A stretch of 43,305 bases of DNA from Sedimenticola thiotaurini (GCA_007713595.1 VMRY01000085.1:1-43305); one strand, 5' to 3'; positions 8,747 through 20,075 are shown, counted from the first letter of the stretch. Numbers and translations are program-made. Notes: a model not told the origin generated them from the letters alone.

Positions 8747-10732
8747 TCATCCCGGTTTATCCAGATCCAGCTGGATATCACCGATATCTTCATGCAGTGC
8801 CACGACCTCTTTATGCGGAATGGTGGAGAGTTCCATCTTGTAGGCCAGCAGCCACATCATACCAACACCGAGTAACCACCAAAGTAACTGCCATGCCCAG
8901 ATCGAAGGCATGCCAAACGTCCAGGTGGCAGCGTTAGTGGGATCACCGAAGATCCAGTTGCCGATCACTGCTCCGGGCCCAATACCGAAGAAGAACCAGA
9001 TCAATGTGGCAATCCAGGTCACCGGGATCAGCCCGCGTTTTTCCGGTGAGAGAGAGGCATGATCGTGCAGAAAATTGTGGAAAATCATGCGATGTTCACG
9101 TTCACTCTCTTTCTGGGTCATGGCCGAGATGATCAGGGCCAGCGACATATTGAACAGTATGCCCCAGAAGGCGGAGTGCAGGGTCATGGGCCAGCGTCCC
9201 CATGGCATGTATTGCGCACCCACACTTTCGGTCAGTGTTACGGCAATCAATCCGGCTATAAGGCCGATGGTGATCCCCTGGCGTGTCAGGTAGGGCCACC
9301 AGCAGACGGCGATCAGTGCGGGCCACATCTGGAAACCATAGGCGACCGCCAAGCCACCCAGGAGCACCAATGCGTCGCTGGAAGTTGACGCCACAACCAA
9401 GGCGGCCAGTACGATCAGGACCACACCGATTCTTCCGTACATCTTCTGCTGTGCATGGGAGGCGTTAGGGATAATAAATCGTTTTAACAGGTCGCGAGTC
9501 AGCATGCCGCCGGCAGTTGACATATAGGCAGAGCCGGTCGACTGCATGGCCGCCAGGGCGCAGACCGAAAGCAGGCCAACCAGCCAAGGTGCGGTTTCAG
9601 ACATCAGGTAGACCAGCTGAGGTACCAGCATGTCGCCTTTGCCTTCTGACTGCATGATATCAATGCCGCCCAGGCCGGTGCCCATGACATTGTTGACCAG
9701 TTCAGGAAACTTGGCCAGAAACTCAAGGTCGGCACCGAGGAAGTGAGCGCCGATGCCCTGAATGGCGGTAAAAAACATCAGGATGAATCCGATGACAAAA
9801 GAGGAGGCCCATACCTGCTGGGGAGCGAATGGCTCGGGGCTCTTGTTGCCAAAGGCCCACATTGAGAAGGCCGGGGCGGACTGAATGCCCATCAGTCCAA
9901 ACATATAGGTCAGTACCATCACGCCAGTCCAGGCACCGCCAATGGGTGCGCTGTCCGTCCCCAATCCAGCACCAAACTGGATCACGCCCGGGATGGCTAT
10001 ATAAGCACTGTAGCCATCGGGAGTGGTCTTGCCGAACATGGCTTTGCCCGTGGCGGGGTCGATCTGGGTCAGTGCGGCAATACCTTCATTCAGACGGGAA
10101 AATCCGCCCACTTCGTGCATGGCGATAATGCCAATCACCACAATGCCGCCGCCGAGTAGGATCGCTTGGGCGGAATCGACGTAGGCAACGGCTCTGAGTC
10201 CACCCGACGCGACGTAGATAATAACCACGATCGAGAGTAGCCACATGCCGACAGTGGTGCTTAGCATGTTATCGGTGAGCACGTTGAACAGGAAGCCGGA
10301 GGCGCGCAGCTGGATACCCAGATAGGGGACAGAGAAGATCAATGCCACCAGTACGACCAGTATCCTGATCAGATCAGAGCGGAAGTAGTAGGAGAGCATC
10401 TCGCCGGGCGTGATGAAACCAAAGCGCTTGCCCAGCATCCATTGCCGTTTGAGAAACAGGACGCCGGTAAAAGGGATGGTGATGGCATAGAACGAGGCAT
10501 AAGCGTATTGAAACCCGTCACGATAGATCAGTCCCGGGTGGCCCATGAAGGTCCAGCCGGAGAAGGAGGTTGCCGTGGCAGCAAGAATAAACACCCAGAG
10601 TGAAATCTGACGTCCTGCAACAAAATAGTCACTGGCTGTCTTGGCAGACAGGGCACCCTTGATGCCCCAGAAGATACAGTAGGACCAGTAAAGCGCAACG
10701 AATACAAACAACCAGACAACCTTCGCGTCCAT
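8747..10732 (-). CDS. Sodium:solute symporter family protein (SLC5-type)
   Basis: A 661-residue polytopic membrane protein with about 13 hydrophobic segments and typical SSS features: YFVAGRQISLW near the N-terminus, GGLRAVAYVDSAQAILLGGG, and a run of LLSVCALAAMQSTGSAYMST in the core. It would import a small organic anion with Na+. The position beside acs and a CrbS-like sensor suggests acetate or another monocarboxylate, but it is longer than ActP and the substrate cannot be read from sequence. A hydrophilic loop (MTQKESEREHR) precedes the last helices. A sigma-54-type promoter and two inverted repeats lie in the 255-bp gap upstream, beside the gene for an NtrC-type regulator. Confidence 0.93.
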   Translation of the reverse strand: MDAKVVWLFVFVALYWSYCIFWGIKGALSAKTASDYFVAGRQISLWVFILAATATSFSGWTFMGHPGLIYRDGFQYAYASFYAITIPFTGVLFLKRQWMLGKRFGFITPGEMLSYYFRSDLIRILVVLVALIFSVPYLGIQLRASGFLFNVLTDNMLSTTVGMWLLSIVVIIYVASGGLRAVAYVDSAQAILLGGGIVVIGIIAMHEVGGFSRLNEGIAALTQIDPATGKAMFGKTTPDGYSAYIAIPGVIQFGAGLGTDSAPIGGAWTGVMVLTYMFGLMGIQSAPAFSMWAFGNKSPEPFAPQQVWASSFVIGFILMFFTAIQGIGAHFLGADLEFLAKFPELVNNVMGTGLGGIDIMQSEGKGDMLVPQLVYLMSETAPWLVGLLSVCALAAMQSTGSAYMSTAGGMLTRDLLKRFIIPNASHAQQKMYGRIGVVLIVLAALVVASTSSDALVLLGGLAVAYGFQMWPALIAVCWWPYLTRQGITIGLIAGLIAVTLTESVGAQYMPWGRWPMTLHSAFWGILFNMSLALIISAMTQKESEREHRMIFHNFLHDHASLSPEKRGLIPVTWIATLIWFFFGIGPGAVIGNWIFGDPTNAATWTFGMPSIWAWQLLWWLLGVGMMWLLAYKMELSTIPHKEVVALHEDIGDIQLDLDKPG

Positions 10733-10841
10733 TGGTCGTATTCCCCCTCAAGTAGTGAGTTGTAAATGGATTTTATAATTCTGTATTTCTGAATCAAGTA
10801 CACAGCAGAGGCGTAGTTGAATTCAAAAGCTGTCGTTATTA

Positions 10842-10857
10842 TGCGAGAAACGTGCCG
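10842..10857 (-). promoter_or_regulatory. Sigma-54 (-24/-12) promoter for the symporter gene
   Basis: On the minus strand the sequence CGGCACG-N4-TCGCA matches the consensus TGGCACG-N4-TTGCW at all but two positions and keeps the invariant GG-N10-GC spacing. The predicted transcription start is near 10831, leaving a leader of about 100 nt before the ATG at 10732. It is the only such match I found upstream of this gene, and the adjacent regulator has the GAFTGA sigma-54 contact loop. Confidence 0.65.
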
Positions 10858-10919
10858 TTTATTAAAGCTATTCAGCTCAATGGCTTGTATAACGCAGGTG
10901 CCTTGCATTACCCCTTTTT

Positions 10920-10934
10920 GTTACTGATAGTAAC
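10920..10934. promoter_or_regulatory. Inverted repeat GTTAC-N5-GTAAC, candidate enhancer site A
   Basis: GTTACTGATAGTAAC is a palindrome with GTTACT/AGTAAC arms and a 3-nt centre. It is centred about 96 bp upstream of the predicted sigma-54 start of the symporter gene, a normal distance for an NtrC-type activator site. Thirteen of its 15 bases match the palindrome in front of the sensor/regulator operon when read on the opposite strand. Confidence 0.55.
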
Positions 10935-10949
10935 GTGCCTGTGTGATTA

Positions 10950-10971
10950 GGTAACAGCGGGTTCTGTTGCC
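10950..10971. promoter_or_regulatory. Inverted repeat, candidate enhancer site B
   Basis: GGTAACAG and CTGTTGCC arms (7 of 8 paired) are separated by 6 nt, centred about 130 bp upstream of the predicted sigma-54 start. It shares the GTAAC/GTTGC half-site letters with site A, though the halves are arranged the other way round. It also lies 17 nt past the stop codon of the response regulator gene, so it may double as a hairpin at that transcript's end; there is no T-run. Confidence 0.4.
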
Positions 10972-10987
10972 GTTATTTCTTAATCGA

Positions 10988-12346
10988 TCAGGATGCCCCT
11001 TTTTTTGTCCTCGGTATACCGAAGCGTTGGCGCCGTTCCCACAGCGCCTTGCGGCTTATGCCCAGTCGCTTGGCGAGTTCAGTTTCCGTCATCTGGTCCT
11101 GGTTTTCCAGGACGAACTGGCGAAAATACTCTTCCAGTGAGAGATCGCCGGCAGGTTGGTTGAGTGTGCTGGTAGGTTTGCCAGCAGTGGAGTGGGCGCT
11201 CTCAATTGCCAGCAGATCGGGTGTAATCAGTTCCTCTTCACAGAGAATAACGGCCCGTTCCAGGGCATTTTCCAGTTCACGTACATTGCCTGGCCAGCTG
11301 TAGGTAGTGATTGTTTCGATGGCGGCCTGATTGAGTGTCATGGGGGAGCGATTGAGCTGCTTGCGTGTCTTTTCCAGCAGAAATTTGGCCAACTCCACCA
11401 CGTCCGCTCCGCGCTCTCTTAGTGGTGGTAGATTGAGTTCAACGACCCGTAACCGGAAATAGAGGTCACTGCGAAACTCCCCCTCCTGAACCCGTTGTTT
11501 CAGATCGCGATGGGTTGCAGCGATCAGTCGAACATCGACCAGCCGTGACTGCTCGGAACCTACCCGGCGTATCTCTCCATTTTGCAGCACGCGAAGCAGT
11601 CTGGCCTGCGCTGCGAGGGGCAATTCGCCTATCTCATCCAGAAACAGCGTGCCCCCTTCAGCCGCTTCGATCAGACCGGTGCGACTGGAATCAGCGCCGG
11701 TGAACGCCCCTTTTTCATGTCCGAAAAGCTCTGATTCAATCAGTGTCTCAGGGATGGCTGCGCAGTTGACTGTGACAATCGGGGCGTCTTTGCGCAGGCT
11801 CTGTTCATGCAGAGCCCTGGCCACCAGCTCTTTGCCTGTGCCAGACTCACCAAATATCAGTACGGTGCTGTCGGTTGGTGCCACCTTGGTAACCCGACGG
11901 CAGACCTCCTGCATGGCGGGGCATTTTCCTACCATGCCATCAACGGGATAGGATTTGTCCAGGTCAGATTTCAGAACCTCTGTCTTTCGCCCCAGTTTTT
12001 CCTGCTTCAGGGTGCGTTCGATGAGCAGTACCAGTTCGTCATGATCAAACGGTTTGGCAATATAATCGATGGCCCCTTTTTTCATCGAGTCAACGGCCGA
12101 ACGGACACTGGCGTAACTCGTCATGATCAGAACAGGCACCCCAGGCGCACGATGAATTACTTCAGTTCCTGGTACGCCGGGAAGTCGGACGTCTGTCAGT
12201 ATCAGGTTAAAGCTCTGCAGGTCATATTTCTGCTCTGCCTCCTCAACCGATTCTGTTGCACTGACCTTATAACCCCGTCGGGTCAGTAGACGCTCTACAG
12301 CGGTACGGATGACCGATTCGTCTTCAATAATCAGTATTTGGCTCAT
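10988..12346 (-). CDS. NtrC-family sigma-54-dependent response regulator
   Basis: A 452-residue protein with the three NtrC modules. The receiver domain (1-120) has acidic residues IIEDE, phospho-acceptor Asp52 in [10 protein letters not shown], and the conserved Thr and Lys in MTSYAS and IAKPF. The AAA+ domain (about 140-370) has Walker A GESGTGKE, the sigma-54 contact loop GAFTGA, and Walker [12 protein letters not shown]. The C-terminal Fis-type helix-turn-helix is [20 protein letters not shown]. It starts 4 nt after the sensor kinase stop, so the two form an operon. CrbS-type kinases described in Vibrio and Pseudomonas partner with LuxR-type regulators (CrbR/ErdR), so an NtrC-type partner here is a different arrangement. 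Likely target: the adjacent symporter gene. Confidence 0.93.
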   Translation of the reverse strand: MSQILIIEDESVIRTAVERLLTRRGYKVSATESVEEAEQKYDLQSFNLILTDVRLPGVPGTEVIHRAPGVPVLIMTSYASVRSAVDSMKKGAIDYIAKPFDHDELVLLIERTLKQEKLGRKTEVLKSDLDKSYPVDGMVGKCPAMQEVCRRVTKVAPTDSTVLIFGESGTGKELVARALHEQSLRKDAPIVTVNCAAIPETLIESELFGHEKGAFTGADSSRTGLIEAAEGGTLFLDEIGELPLAAQARLLRVLQNGEIRRVGSEQSRLVDVRLIAATHRDLKQRVQEGEFRSDLYFRLRVVELNLPPLRERGADVVELAKFLLEKTRKQLNRSPMTLNQAAIETITTYSWPGNVRELENALERAVILCEEELITPDLLAIESAHSTAGKPTSTLNQPAGDLSLEEYFRQFVLENQDQMTETELAKRLGISRKALWERRQRFGIPRTKKGAS

Positions 12347-12350
12347 GACA

Positions 12351-15293
12351 TTACAGGTCCAAGTGTTGCGGCAATTTGATTATGACCCGGGTGCCTACTC
12401 CTGGCGCCGAATCGATAGCGATACTGCCATTATGTTCATCGATGATTTTGCCGACCATGGGCAGGCCAAGGCCGGTTCCCTTTCCGGCCTCTTTGGTAGT
12501 AAAGAATGGTTCGAAGATCACGTCCTGGACGTCTTCCGGGATCCCCTCTCCCTGATCCATCACCTCAATCTGTATCTGGTCGTTTGAGGCAAAGGCGAAA
12601 ATCTCTACCCGGTCGCCCGGTTCTGATGCATCGCAGGCATTGGTCAGTAGATTCACCATTACCTGGGCAAGCCGTTGACGATCACCTTTTATAAGCAGGT
12701 CTTCTGGACAGCTGTTGCTGAACTCCACGTGCTTTCCCGCTCGGGTGAGTCCAACGAGTTGGATGGCCTCTTCCAGGATGCTGTTTAGGGTGAAGGTTTC
12801 AAAATTAAGCCCGATGCGTCCACTGCGGCTGTAACTCATGAGCGAATGCACAATGCTGCTGATACGTCGGGTCTGTTGCAGAATCGCTTGAATACTCTCT
12901 CGGGTAGTCTCTTCGTCGCGCTCTTCCAGCAGGTTTTGCGCCAGTGAGGCGATGCCGGATACGGGGTTGCCAATCTCGTGGGCAACACCTGCTGCCAGCT
13001 TTCCGATGGAGGCGAGTCGGTCGCTATGGGCAAGCTCGGCTTCCAGGGTCTCCAGATCCGTCAAATCCTCCAGCAGCAGAACCAGGCCGCTGCGTGGGCC
13101 GGTTTGGTAGTGTGGCAGATCAGGGTCGAGAATCGCCGCCTTATGCAGATTGAACCAGTGCGGGCTGTTGTAGATCGGCACCTCCATGTGATGGATATGC
13201 TCATCCTGGGCCAAAGCAAAACCGGCTAGAAGCTCACCCCAAGGGGCCGTCAGTGAGGAGAGCTTGCGTCCGGTGGCTTCACTGCTGGGTACACCACTCA
13301 TTACCTCCAGTGCCAGGTTCCAGGTGACCACGGTGTGATCTGGATCCACGGCGCAGACTCCTAGGGGTAGATCCAGCAGTACCTGTCGATGATAACGACG
13401 CAGTGCATCAAGATCGGCAGTCAGGCCTTTCAACTTACTGCGCGACTGCTCCATGCGCTCTTCCATGTGGCGGATTGAGTCAGCCAGGGCGGTTTTTGCA
13501 TCACCATCAACCTTGAGCTGCTGATTGATGATCATGTGGGCCATGGCAGGTCCTACCAAACCAGAGAGATTTCGTTCAATGCGTTGTCTGAGTCGCTTCA
13601 ACTCTCTGGGGCGGGTTTCGCTTCGGTCCAGCTCCAGATCCTCCAGGGCCTGATTGACCTCCATCTCGGCCGCTTCACGCCCCAGCATGACGGCAAGGCC
13701 TTCAGAGAACTGGGCTGGAGAGGCCGCCGTAAGCGTACCGTCCAGTGGAATCATAATTGCCACTTCGCTGCGACAGGCGAGTGCGGTCTCCTCTTCTTCC
13801 GGTGACTGCCGGGTGATGAGTGAGATAATCACGAACAGCAGACTGTTGCAGGTGAGTGACCAGAATGTGGAGAACTGCCATTGATCAAGGCCAGCCGTAT
13901 CACGCATGGCAGGGAGATCAATGCCAGTATTCATGAAACCGGACTGCTCCAGTAGCGGCAGTAATAGCGTGATCACCCAGATCGAGAAGCCTCCAAGAAG
14001 ACCAGTGATGAAACCTTCGCGAGTAGCGCGGCGCCAGTAAAGAAGTCCCACAATGCCAGGTAAAAACTGGGCAACAGCTACAAATGAGATCAGGCCGAGT
14101 TGAACCAGTCCCTGATTGTGCTCCAGCACCTCGTAAAAGATGTACCCGGCAAAAATAATCAATCCAATCAGGAGGCGGCGTCCCCACAGCAACCAGCGAT
14201 AAAGATCGACCTTCGGATCGGGATAACTGGCTGGCAGCAGTAGATGGTTGAGGCACATGGATGAGAGTGCCAGGGTCGAGACGATCACCATGGCGCTGGC
14301 GGCGGAAACGCCACCAATAAACGCAAGCACGGGTAGCCAGGCTGGTCCTTTGCTCAAGGTGATGCCAAGCACATAGTAGTCCGCATCCATGTCTAATTTC
14401 AGATATTCGCCTGCCCAGAGAATGGGTGGAATGGCCAGATTCAGCAACAGCAGAAAGAGGGGAAAAGCCCAACTTGCAGTGGCCAGAGAGCGAATTGAGA
14501 GATTCTCTGTAAAGGTCATATGAAACTGTCTGGGCAGCAGAAAGGCCGCACAGAATGACAAAAACAGCAGGGTAGTCCAGGGTCCTTCACGCACCGGTTC
14601 ATAAAGATTGTGTAGTGCTTCAGGGTGTCTTTCCAGATACTGTGCCAGGTCAGTAGGCCCGGAAAAAACACCAAAGATGGCAAAATAGCCCACCGCCAAC
14701 ATGGCGATAATCTTGACCAGTGACTCAAATGCAATGGCTGCCACCAGACCCCGGTGTTTCTCTCGCGGTGTGATATGCCGCGCGCCAAACAGAATGGAAA
14801 ACAGCGTCAGCATCCCGCAGAAGCCCAATGCCAAGGTCTGGGGAATGTCATCGTGGGTCAGTACCTGGATCGAGCTGGTTACTGCGCGGATCTGCAGAGC
14901 GATATAGGGCAACGATCCAAGTAACATGAACAGGGTGACCAGGACCCCCCCGAGCTGACTGCGATAGCGAAAAGCGAGCAGATCAGCCAGGGAAGTGAGC
15001 TGGTATTCCCGGGTCAGGCGCAGTAAGGGTTGCAGCAGTACCGGGCTTAAAATAAAAGCGATAGTGAGGCCCATATAAATGGTCAGGAATTGGTAGCCCT
15101 CGCGCTGGGCGAAGCCAACACTGCCGTAGTAGGTCCAGGAAGTGGCGTAGACGCCCAGGGAGAGGACGTAGACGGGAGGATTATCGGTCCAGCGGTCGGG
15201 TAGCAGGCCGCTGTCAGTAACGTAGGCTACGAAGAAGAGCAGCAGCAGATAGAACAGACTGGCTCCAAAAAGGATCTCCAGATCATAGGTCAT
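12351..15293 (-). CDS. CrbS-like sensor histidine kinase with N-terminal symporter domain
   Basis: ATG 15293 gives 980 residues. A GTG at 15323 would add 10 residues but increases overlap with the upstream gene. The N-terminal 500 residues are an SSS/SLC5 transporter-like domain with about 13 membrane helices. A STAC-like linker follows (about 540-610, [13 protein letters not shown]). Then come a PAS domain (about 655-760), HisKA with phospho-acceptor His in [11 protein letters not shown], and HATPase with [10 protein letters not shown] and [11 protein letters not shown]. There is no fused receiver. Kinases of this type (CrbS/MxtR) control acs and acetate use in vibrios and pseudomonads, with the transporter domain as the probable sensor. 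Here it is co-transcribed with the 66-aa protein and the NtrC-type regulator. Confidence 0.92.
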   Translation of the reverse strand: MTYDLEILFGASLFYLLLLFFVAYVTDSGLLPDRWTDNPPVYVLSLGVYATSWTYYGSVGFAQREGYQFLTIYMGLTIAFILSPVLLQPLLRLTREYQLTSLADLLAFRYRSQLGGVLVTLFMLLGSLPYIALQIRAVTSSIQVLTHDDIPQTLALGFCGMLTLFSILFGARHITPREKHRGLVAAIAFESLVKIIAMLAVGYFAIFGVFSGPTDLAQYLERHPEALHNLYEPVREGPWTTLLFLSFCAAFLLPRQFHMTFTENLSIRSLATASWAFPLFLLLLNLAIPPILWAGEYLKLDMDADYYVLGITLSKGPAWLPVLAFIGGVSAASAMVIVSTLALSSMCLNHLLLPASYPDPKVDLYRWLLWGRRLLIGLIIFAGYIFYEVLEHNQGLVQLGLISFVAVAQFLPGIVGLLYWRRATREGFITGLLGGFSIWVITLLLPLLEQSGFMNTGIDLPAMRDTAGLDQWQFSTFWSLTCNSLLFVIISLITRQSPEEEETALACRSEVAIMIPLDGTLTAASPAQFSEGLAVMLGREAAEMEVNQALEDLELDRSETRPRELKRLRQRIERNLSGLVGPAMAHMIINQQLKVDGDAKTALADSIRHMEERMEQSRSKLKGLTADLDALRRYHRQVLLDLPLGVCAVDPDHTVVTWNLALEVMSGVPSSEATGRKLSSLTAPWGELLAGFALAQDEHIHHMEVPIYNSPHWFNLHKAAILDPDLPHYQTGPRSGLVLLLEDLTDLETLEAELAHSDRLASIGKLAAGVAHEIGNPVSGIASLAQNLLEERDEETTRESIQAILQQTRRISSIVHSLMSYSRSGRIGLNFETFTLNSILEEAIQLVGLTRAGKHVEFSNSCPEDLLIKGDRQRLAQVMVNLLTNACDASEPGDRVEIFAFASNDQIQIEVMDQGEGIPEDVQDVIFEPFFTTKEAGKGTGLGLPMVGKIIDEHNGSIAIDSAPGVGTRVIIKLPQHLDL

Positions 15294-15483
15294 GCTGGGA
15301 ATATTTCCGGCGTAACCAGGCACCCAACACGATTACAAGCAGCCACAATCCATAAGGGACCAGCCAGTGCGCGCGGTCAGATGCCCACCATATCGTAAGT
15401 GGCGAGGCGAAGAGAAAAAGGGCAAAGAGGGCCAGGATCAGCGCACTCTCTCTTAACCTGATAGGATCCGGGTGCTTTTGCAT
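15283..15483 (-). CDS. Small two-helix membrane protein upstream of the sensor kinase
   Basis: A 66-residue protein with two hydrophobic helices (ALILALFALFLFASPLTIWW and LVPYGLWLLVIVLGAWL) and basic ends (RRKYSQHDL). Its stop overlaps the start of the kinase gene by 11 nt, so translation is probably coupled. It is the first gene of the 66-aa/kinase/regulator operon. It may assist assembly or signalling of the kinase's membrane domain, which is inference from position. The start has a GGTAA ribosome-binding site 9 nt upstream, immediately after the palindrome at 15498-15520. Confidence 0.75.
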   Translation of the reverse strand: MQKHPDPIRLRESALILALFALFLFASPLTIWWASDRAHWLVPYGLWLLVIVLGAWLRRKYSQHDL

Positions 15484-15497
15484 TACAATAGATTACC

Positions 15498-15520
15498 AGT
15501 TGTTACTATAGGTAACAACT
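15498..15520. promoter_or_regulatory. Palindrome over the putative -10 of the sensor/regulator operon
   Basis: Nine-base arms AGTTGTTAC and GTAACAACT are perfectly complementary around a 5-nt centre. Read on the minus strand the centre contains TATAGT (15505-15510), a good -10 hexamer. A weak -35 (TTGGCT or TGGCTC) lies 18-19 nt further upstream at about 15529-15535. The core GTTAC-N5-GTAAC matches site A upstream of the symporter. A protein bound here would block the promoter, suggesting autorepression. In RNA it could also form a hairpin next to the ribosome-binding site. Confidence 0.55.
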
Positions 15521-15720
15521 TTGTGCTTGAGCCAAATTATTATGCATAAGTGGTGATAGCGCAGGGATGGGAATGTACCGGAAAGCTATCAGAGTGTTGT
15601 TTTGATAAATGGAGTGGTCAGGACGTATTATCTGGGTAAGTGCGTAAGTGAGAGAGAGTACAAATTCAGCGGAAGTTGTTATAGCGACTGCTTTCTTTAG
15701 AGTAAGGGAGAGGGGAATCG

Positions 15721-16104
15721 ATGAATCCGGAAAAGGTGGTCTTTGGTTTTTTTATTGTATTAGCGTTGACGCTGAATTTCGGATTTTTTGTCGGAGAGAT
15801 CGATAATCCAGATCACCACCATCTCTATGAGCTGTTTGCCGTTGTGATTGTCAATGTGATTGCAACACTGCTCAAATTTGGTGACCGAACCCAGATGGGC
15901 GCGGTGCTGTTGGCTACCAGTCTGGTTGCGGTCATGCAGTTGTTGGCGGCCGCCGTGGTTTGGACGGTGGCAGAGCACATCTCTGCAACTGGACTGACCC
16001 CGCCTGTAACCGCCAGTATCGTTTCGTTATCGGGTGGGGCCATGCTGGCGAATGTTATCTCTGTGGTTTTATTGGTCATTGAGACGGTCATGCTACGGCG
16101 CTGA
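15721..16104 (+). CDS. DUF6394-type three-helix membrane protein
   Basis: A 127-residue protein with three to four hydrophobic segments: about residues 7-24, 37-50, 60-85 and 105-123. A conserved-looking EIDNPDHHHLYELFAVV motif follows the first helix. It is recognised as the DUF6394 family from overall pattern; no function is established. The gene ends 14 nt before the potassium channel gene and is almost certainly co-transcribed with it, so it may be a channel accessory subunit. The start is supported by GGGAGAGGGG about 6 nt upstream. Confidence 0.8.
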   Translation: MNPEKVVFGFFIVLALTLNFGFFVGEIDNPDHHHLYELFAVVIVNVIATLLKFGDRTQMGAVLLATSLVAVMQLLAAAVVWTVAEHISATGLTPPVTASIVSLSGGAMLANVISVVLLVIETVMLRR

Positions 16105-16118
16105 TAGGATTACCGACG

Positions 16119-17861
16119 ATGCATAGCATCTACTTCCTCATCTTTCGCCGGATGCGCCAGCCACTGCTGACGTTGGTGGTGACCTATGCGGTTGCTGTAT
16201 TGGGTTTGTCACTGATACCGGGGCAGGATGATGCTGGCAATGTTTGGTATATGGATCTGTTTCACGCCATCTATTTCGTCAGCTTTATGGCCACCACGAT
16301 TGGGTTTGGTGAGATTCCCTATCCATTTACGGATGCCCAGCGGCTCTGGGTTACCTTCTCCATCTACGCCACGGTGGTGGTCTGGGTCTATGCCATTGGT
16401 ACGTTGTTGACGCTGGTCCAGGATAAGACCTTCCAGCAGGCATTGACCGAAAGTAAATTCACCAAACGTGTAAAACGGATGCGTGATGCCTTTTATCTTG
16501 TTTGTGGCTATGGCGAAACGGGCAGTGCCCTGATCCATGCTCTGACGGAGCGGGACCACTCGGTGGTTGCTATTGATATCAACCCGGACCGGGTGAATAT
16601 ACTGCAGCTGGAGAACCTGCGTCAGTTTGTGCCCGCCCTGCATGGAGATGCCTCCAAGCCAATACACCTGCTGGAAGCTGGACTAAAAAATCCGCTCTGT
16701 CGTGGCGTTGTGGCTCTGACGAATGTCAACGAGGTAAACCTGAAGATTGCTATTACCAGCAAACTGCTGCATCCAGAGATCAAGGTGATCTGTCGATCTG
16801 ATTCTCATGACATTGAAGAGAATATGGCGTCATTTGGTACCGATCACATCATCAATCCATTTGACACCTTTGCCCACCATCTGGCGACTGCGCTCCAGGC
16901 ACCAGGTCTCTATCTGCTGCACGCCTGGCTTACGGGGGGGCGCGGTTATTCTTTGGAAGAACCGATCTACCCACCTGCATCGGGTCGCTGGATTGTCTGT
17001 GGCTACGGTCGTTTTGGTAAGGCGATTTGTCAACGGCTAAAGAAGGAGGGCATTGAACCGATTGTCATTGAGTCAAAACCAGATGTCACTGGCATGCCGC
17101 AAGAGGGCTATGTTCTTGGTCGGGGTACTGAAGCGAAGACATTGTCAGAGGCTGGAATAGAACAGGCTGTTGGATTGGTGGCAGGGACGGATAATGATGC
17201 CAATAATCTATCGATTATCATGACCGCCAGAGAGTTGCGTCCTGATCTGTTTGTTATTTTGCGGCAGAACCAGAAGGAAAATCAGTCCATCGTCAATGCA
17301 GTGAAGGCCGATATGGTGATGCATGCCAGCGCTATAATCGCCAACAGGATTCGTGTCTTGCTGGGCACGCCGCTCCTCTATCAATTCACCAGTTTGGCAC
17401 GCCATGAAACGGATGAGTGGGCCTGTGAGCTGGTCAGCAGAATTGGTGCCCTGGTCGATGGGGAGAGGCCTGTCGTCTGGGAAGTTGAATTGAACAGCAA
17501 GCAGGCGCTGGCGGTTTTTAGTGCAATCAATCAAGGTAGCCTGGTGACATTGGGCCATCTGCTGGTCGACCCACGCCACCGGCAACGATCCCTGCCCTGT
17601 ATCCCCCTTCTCATGAAACGGGGAGAGCAGCGTTCGATGTTGCCAGCCTTCGATACACCGCTGAAAAAAGGTGATCATCTGCTGTTCTGCGGACGCTACT
17701 CATCCCGGGATCGCATGGAATGGGGGCTGCAAAATGTTCATGCGCTGAATTATATTCTCACTGGTGAATCAGCCTCTGGAGGCTGGTTGTGGCGGCGGCT
17801 AAAACGGAACAGCTCGTTTTCGAAGGCGGTGAAAAATTCAGGAGATGACGCGATTGGGTAA
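16119..17861 (+). CDS. Potassium channel family protein with two RCK/TrkA-N domains
   Basis: A 580-residue protein. Two membrane helices (about 15-33 and 76-100) flank a pore loop with selectivity filter TTIGFG at 59-64; the usual filter is TVGYG. Two cytoplasmic TrkA-N/RCK domains follow, each with a Rossmann dinucleotide motif: GYGETG at 130-135 and GYGRFG at 295-300. A TrkA-C-like region follows around 450-560. The fused double-RCK layout is that of ligand-gated bacterial K+ channels in which one chain supplies both RCK halves. The ligand is unknown. The Phe in place of Tyr in the filter is tolerated in some K+-selective channels. It follows the DUF6394 gene by 14 nt. Confidence 0.9.
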   Translation: MHSIYFLIFRRMRQPLLTLVVTYAVAVLGLSLIPGQDDAGNVWYMDLFHAIYFVSFMATTIGFGEIPYPFTDAQRLWVTFSIYATVVVWVYAIGTLLTLVQDKTFQQALTESKFTKRVKRMRDAFYLVCGYGETGSALIHALTERDHSVVAIDINPDRVNILQLENLRQFVPALHGDASKPIHLLEAGLKNPLCRGVVALTNVNEVNLKIAITSKLLHPEIKVICRSDSHDIEENMASFGTDHIINPFDTFAHHLATALQAPGLYLLHAWLTGGRGYSLEEPIYPPASGRWIVCGYGRFGKAICQRLKKEGIEPIVIESKPDVTGMPQEGYVLGRGTEAKTLSEAGIEQAVGLVAGTDNDANNLSIIMTARELRPDLFVILRQNQKENQSIVNAVKADMVMHASAIIANRIRVLLGTPLLYQFTSLARHETDEWACELVSRIGALVDGERPVVWEVELNSKQALAVFSAINQGSLVTLGHLLVDPRHRQRSLPCIPLLMKRGEQRSMLPAFDTPLKKGDHLLFCGRYSSRDRMEWGLQNVHALNYILTGESASGGWLWRRLKRNSSFSKAVKNSGDDAIG

Positions 17862-18054
17862 CTTGGCGAGAGAATTTTCTTCTGCCTAGTGGTCACTGCC
17901 GATAGAGATGGGTTAGGATGGATCATTACCTGTTGTCTCAGGGAAAGGGGTCTGCATGCACGAGAGAGAACGGAAGCTTATAAAAATATTAAATGGGGCG
18001 GTAGGTTAAGTCAGTCCCAGAAAGATTTATCAGCTTGTTATTTGGAGGCATCCG

Positions 18055-18600
18055 ATGCATCATCTGTTGGAAAAATTACACAAGGATCATAGAAATCTCG
18101 AGAAAATACTCGACTTACTGACAGCGCAGCTTGACCAGTTTCTGGCGGGCCGTGAATCAGATTTTGATCTTAAGATCGAATTGCTGGAATATATGGAGAC
18201 CTATGCTGATCAGGGGCATCATCCACTGGAGAATGTCATCTTCACGGTTGCCAGACCTCTGGTTGGTGAGCGCGCGGAACTGATGGACCGGCTAATAACA
18301 CAACACCATGAGCTGGGGCAGCTGACACGCATCTTCCGCAACTCTCTGGAAAACATCTACCAGGGCGGAGTGATGTCACGTGATGAGCTGGAGGTGCAGG
18401 GGAGAGAATTTATCGCTCTCCAGCGACAGCATCTGGCGCTTGAAGAGCAAGAGGCTTTCCCCATGCTTGACGAGGTTCTAACGGATGAGCATTGGAAGAC
18501 TATTATTGAGCAGTCACCCAATCATGATGACCCGGTGTTTGATAAGCCAGACAAAATACGTTTCCAGACACTATTTGAGTATCTGAGTCGCTCAGAGTAG
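18055..18600 (+). CDS. Hemerythrin-like HHE domain protein
   Basis: A 181-residue cytoplasmic protein predicted to be a four-helix bundle binding a di-iron centre. Candidate ligands appear in order: HKDH near residues 9-12, QGHHPLENVIF (His55/56, Glu59), HHELG (84-88), and QRQHLALEEQE (His123, Glu127). The C-terminal 45 residues are an extension with WKTIIEQSPNHDDP. The start at 18055 is fixed by a TTGGAGG ribosome-binding site 8 nt upstream. Such proteins bind O2 or NO or store iron. The neighbour is sqr, so a role in oxygen or nitric oxide handling beside sulfide oxidation is possible but unproven. Confidence 0.88.
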   Translation: MHHLLEKLHKDHRNLEKILDLLTAQLDQFLAGRESDFDLKIELLEYMETYADQGHHPLENVIFTVARPLVGERAELMDRLITQHHELGQLTRIFRNSLENIYQGGVMSRDELEVQGREFIALQRQHLALEEQEAFPMLDEVLTDEHWKTIIEQSPNHDDPVFDKPDKIRFQTLFEYLSRSE

Positions 18601-18753
18601 TCTTGAACGAGTATTTTTCCAGGAGGCGCGCTGGAAGGCTCTTATATCTGCCGCCAGCCGAATAGGATGATGCTTAATAAATAACCACAGGGGCTTAAGG
18701 ATGAGTTCACTTTCCAGAGCCGGCATGGGGCAGGTGGGATAATCTGTAGATAA

Positions 18754-20052
<1,299 letters not shown>

Positions 20053-20075
20053 GGCGAACTTTCCAGTCAAAAAAT

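Noticed and set aside
10528-10908. 126-aa minus-strand frame overlapping the symporter start
   Set aside because: It is out of frame with the symporter, has no recognisable domain, and covers the promoter region.
17889-18092. 67-aa plus-strand frame before the hemerythrin gene
   Set aside because: It overlaps the hemerythrin start, has no family resemblance, and the hemerythrin gene has a clear ribosome-binding site.
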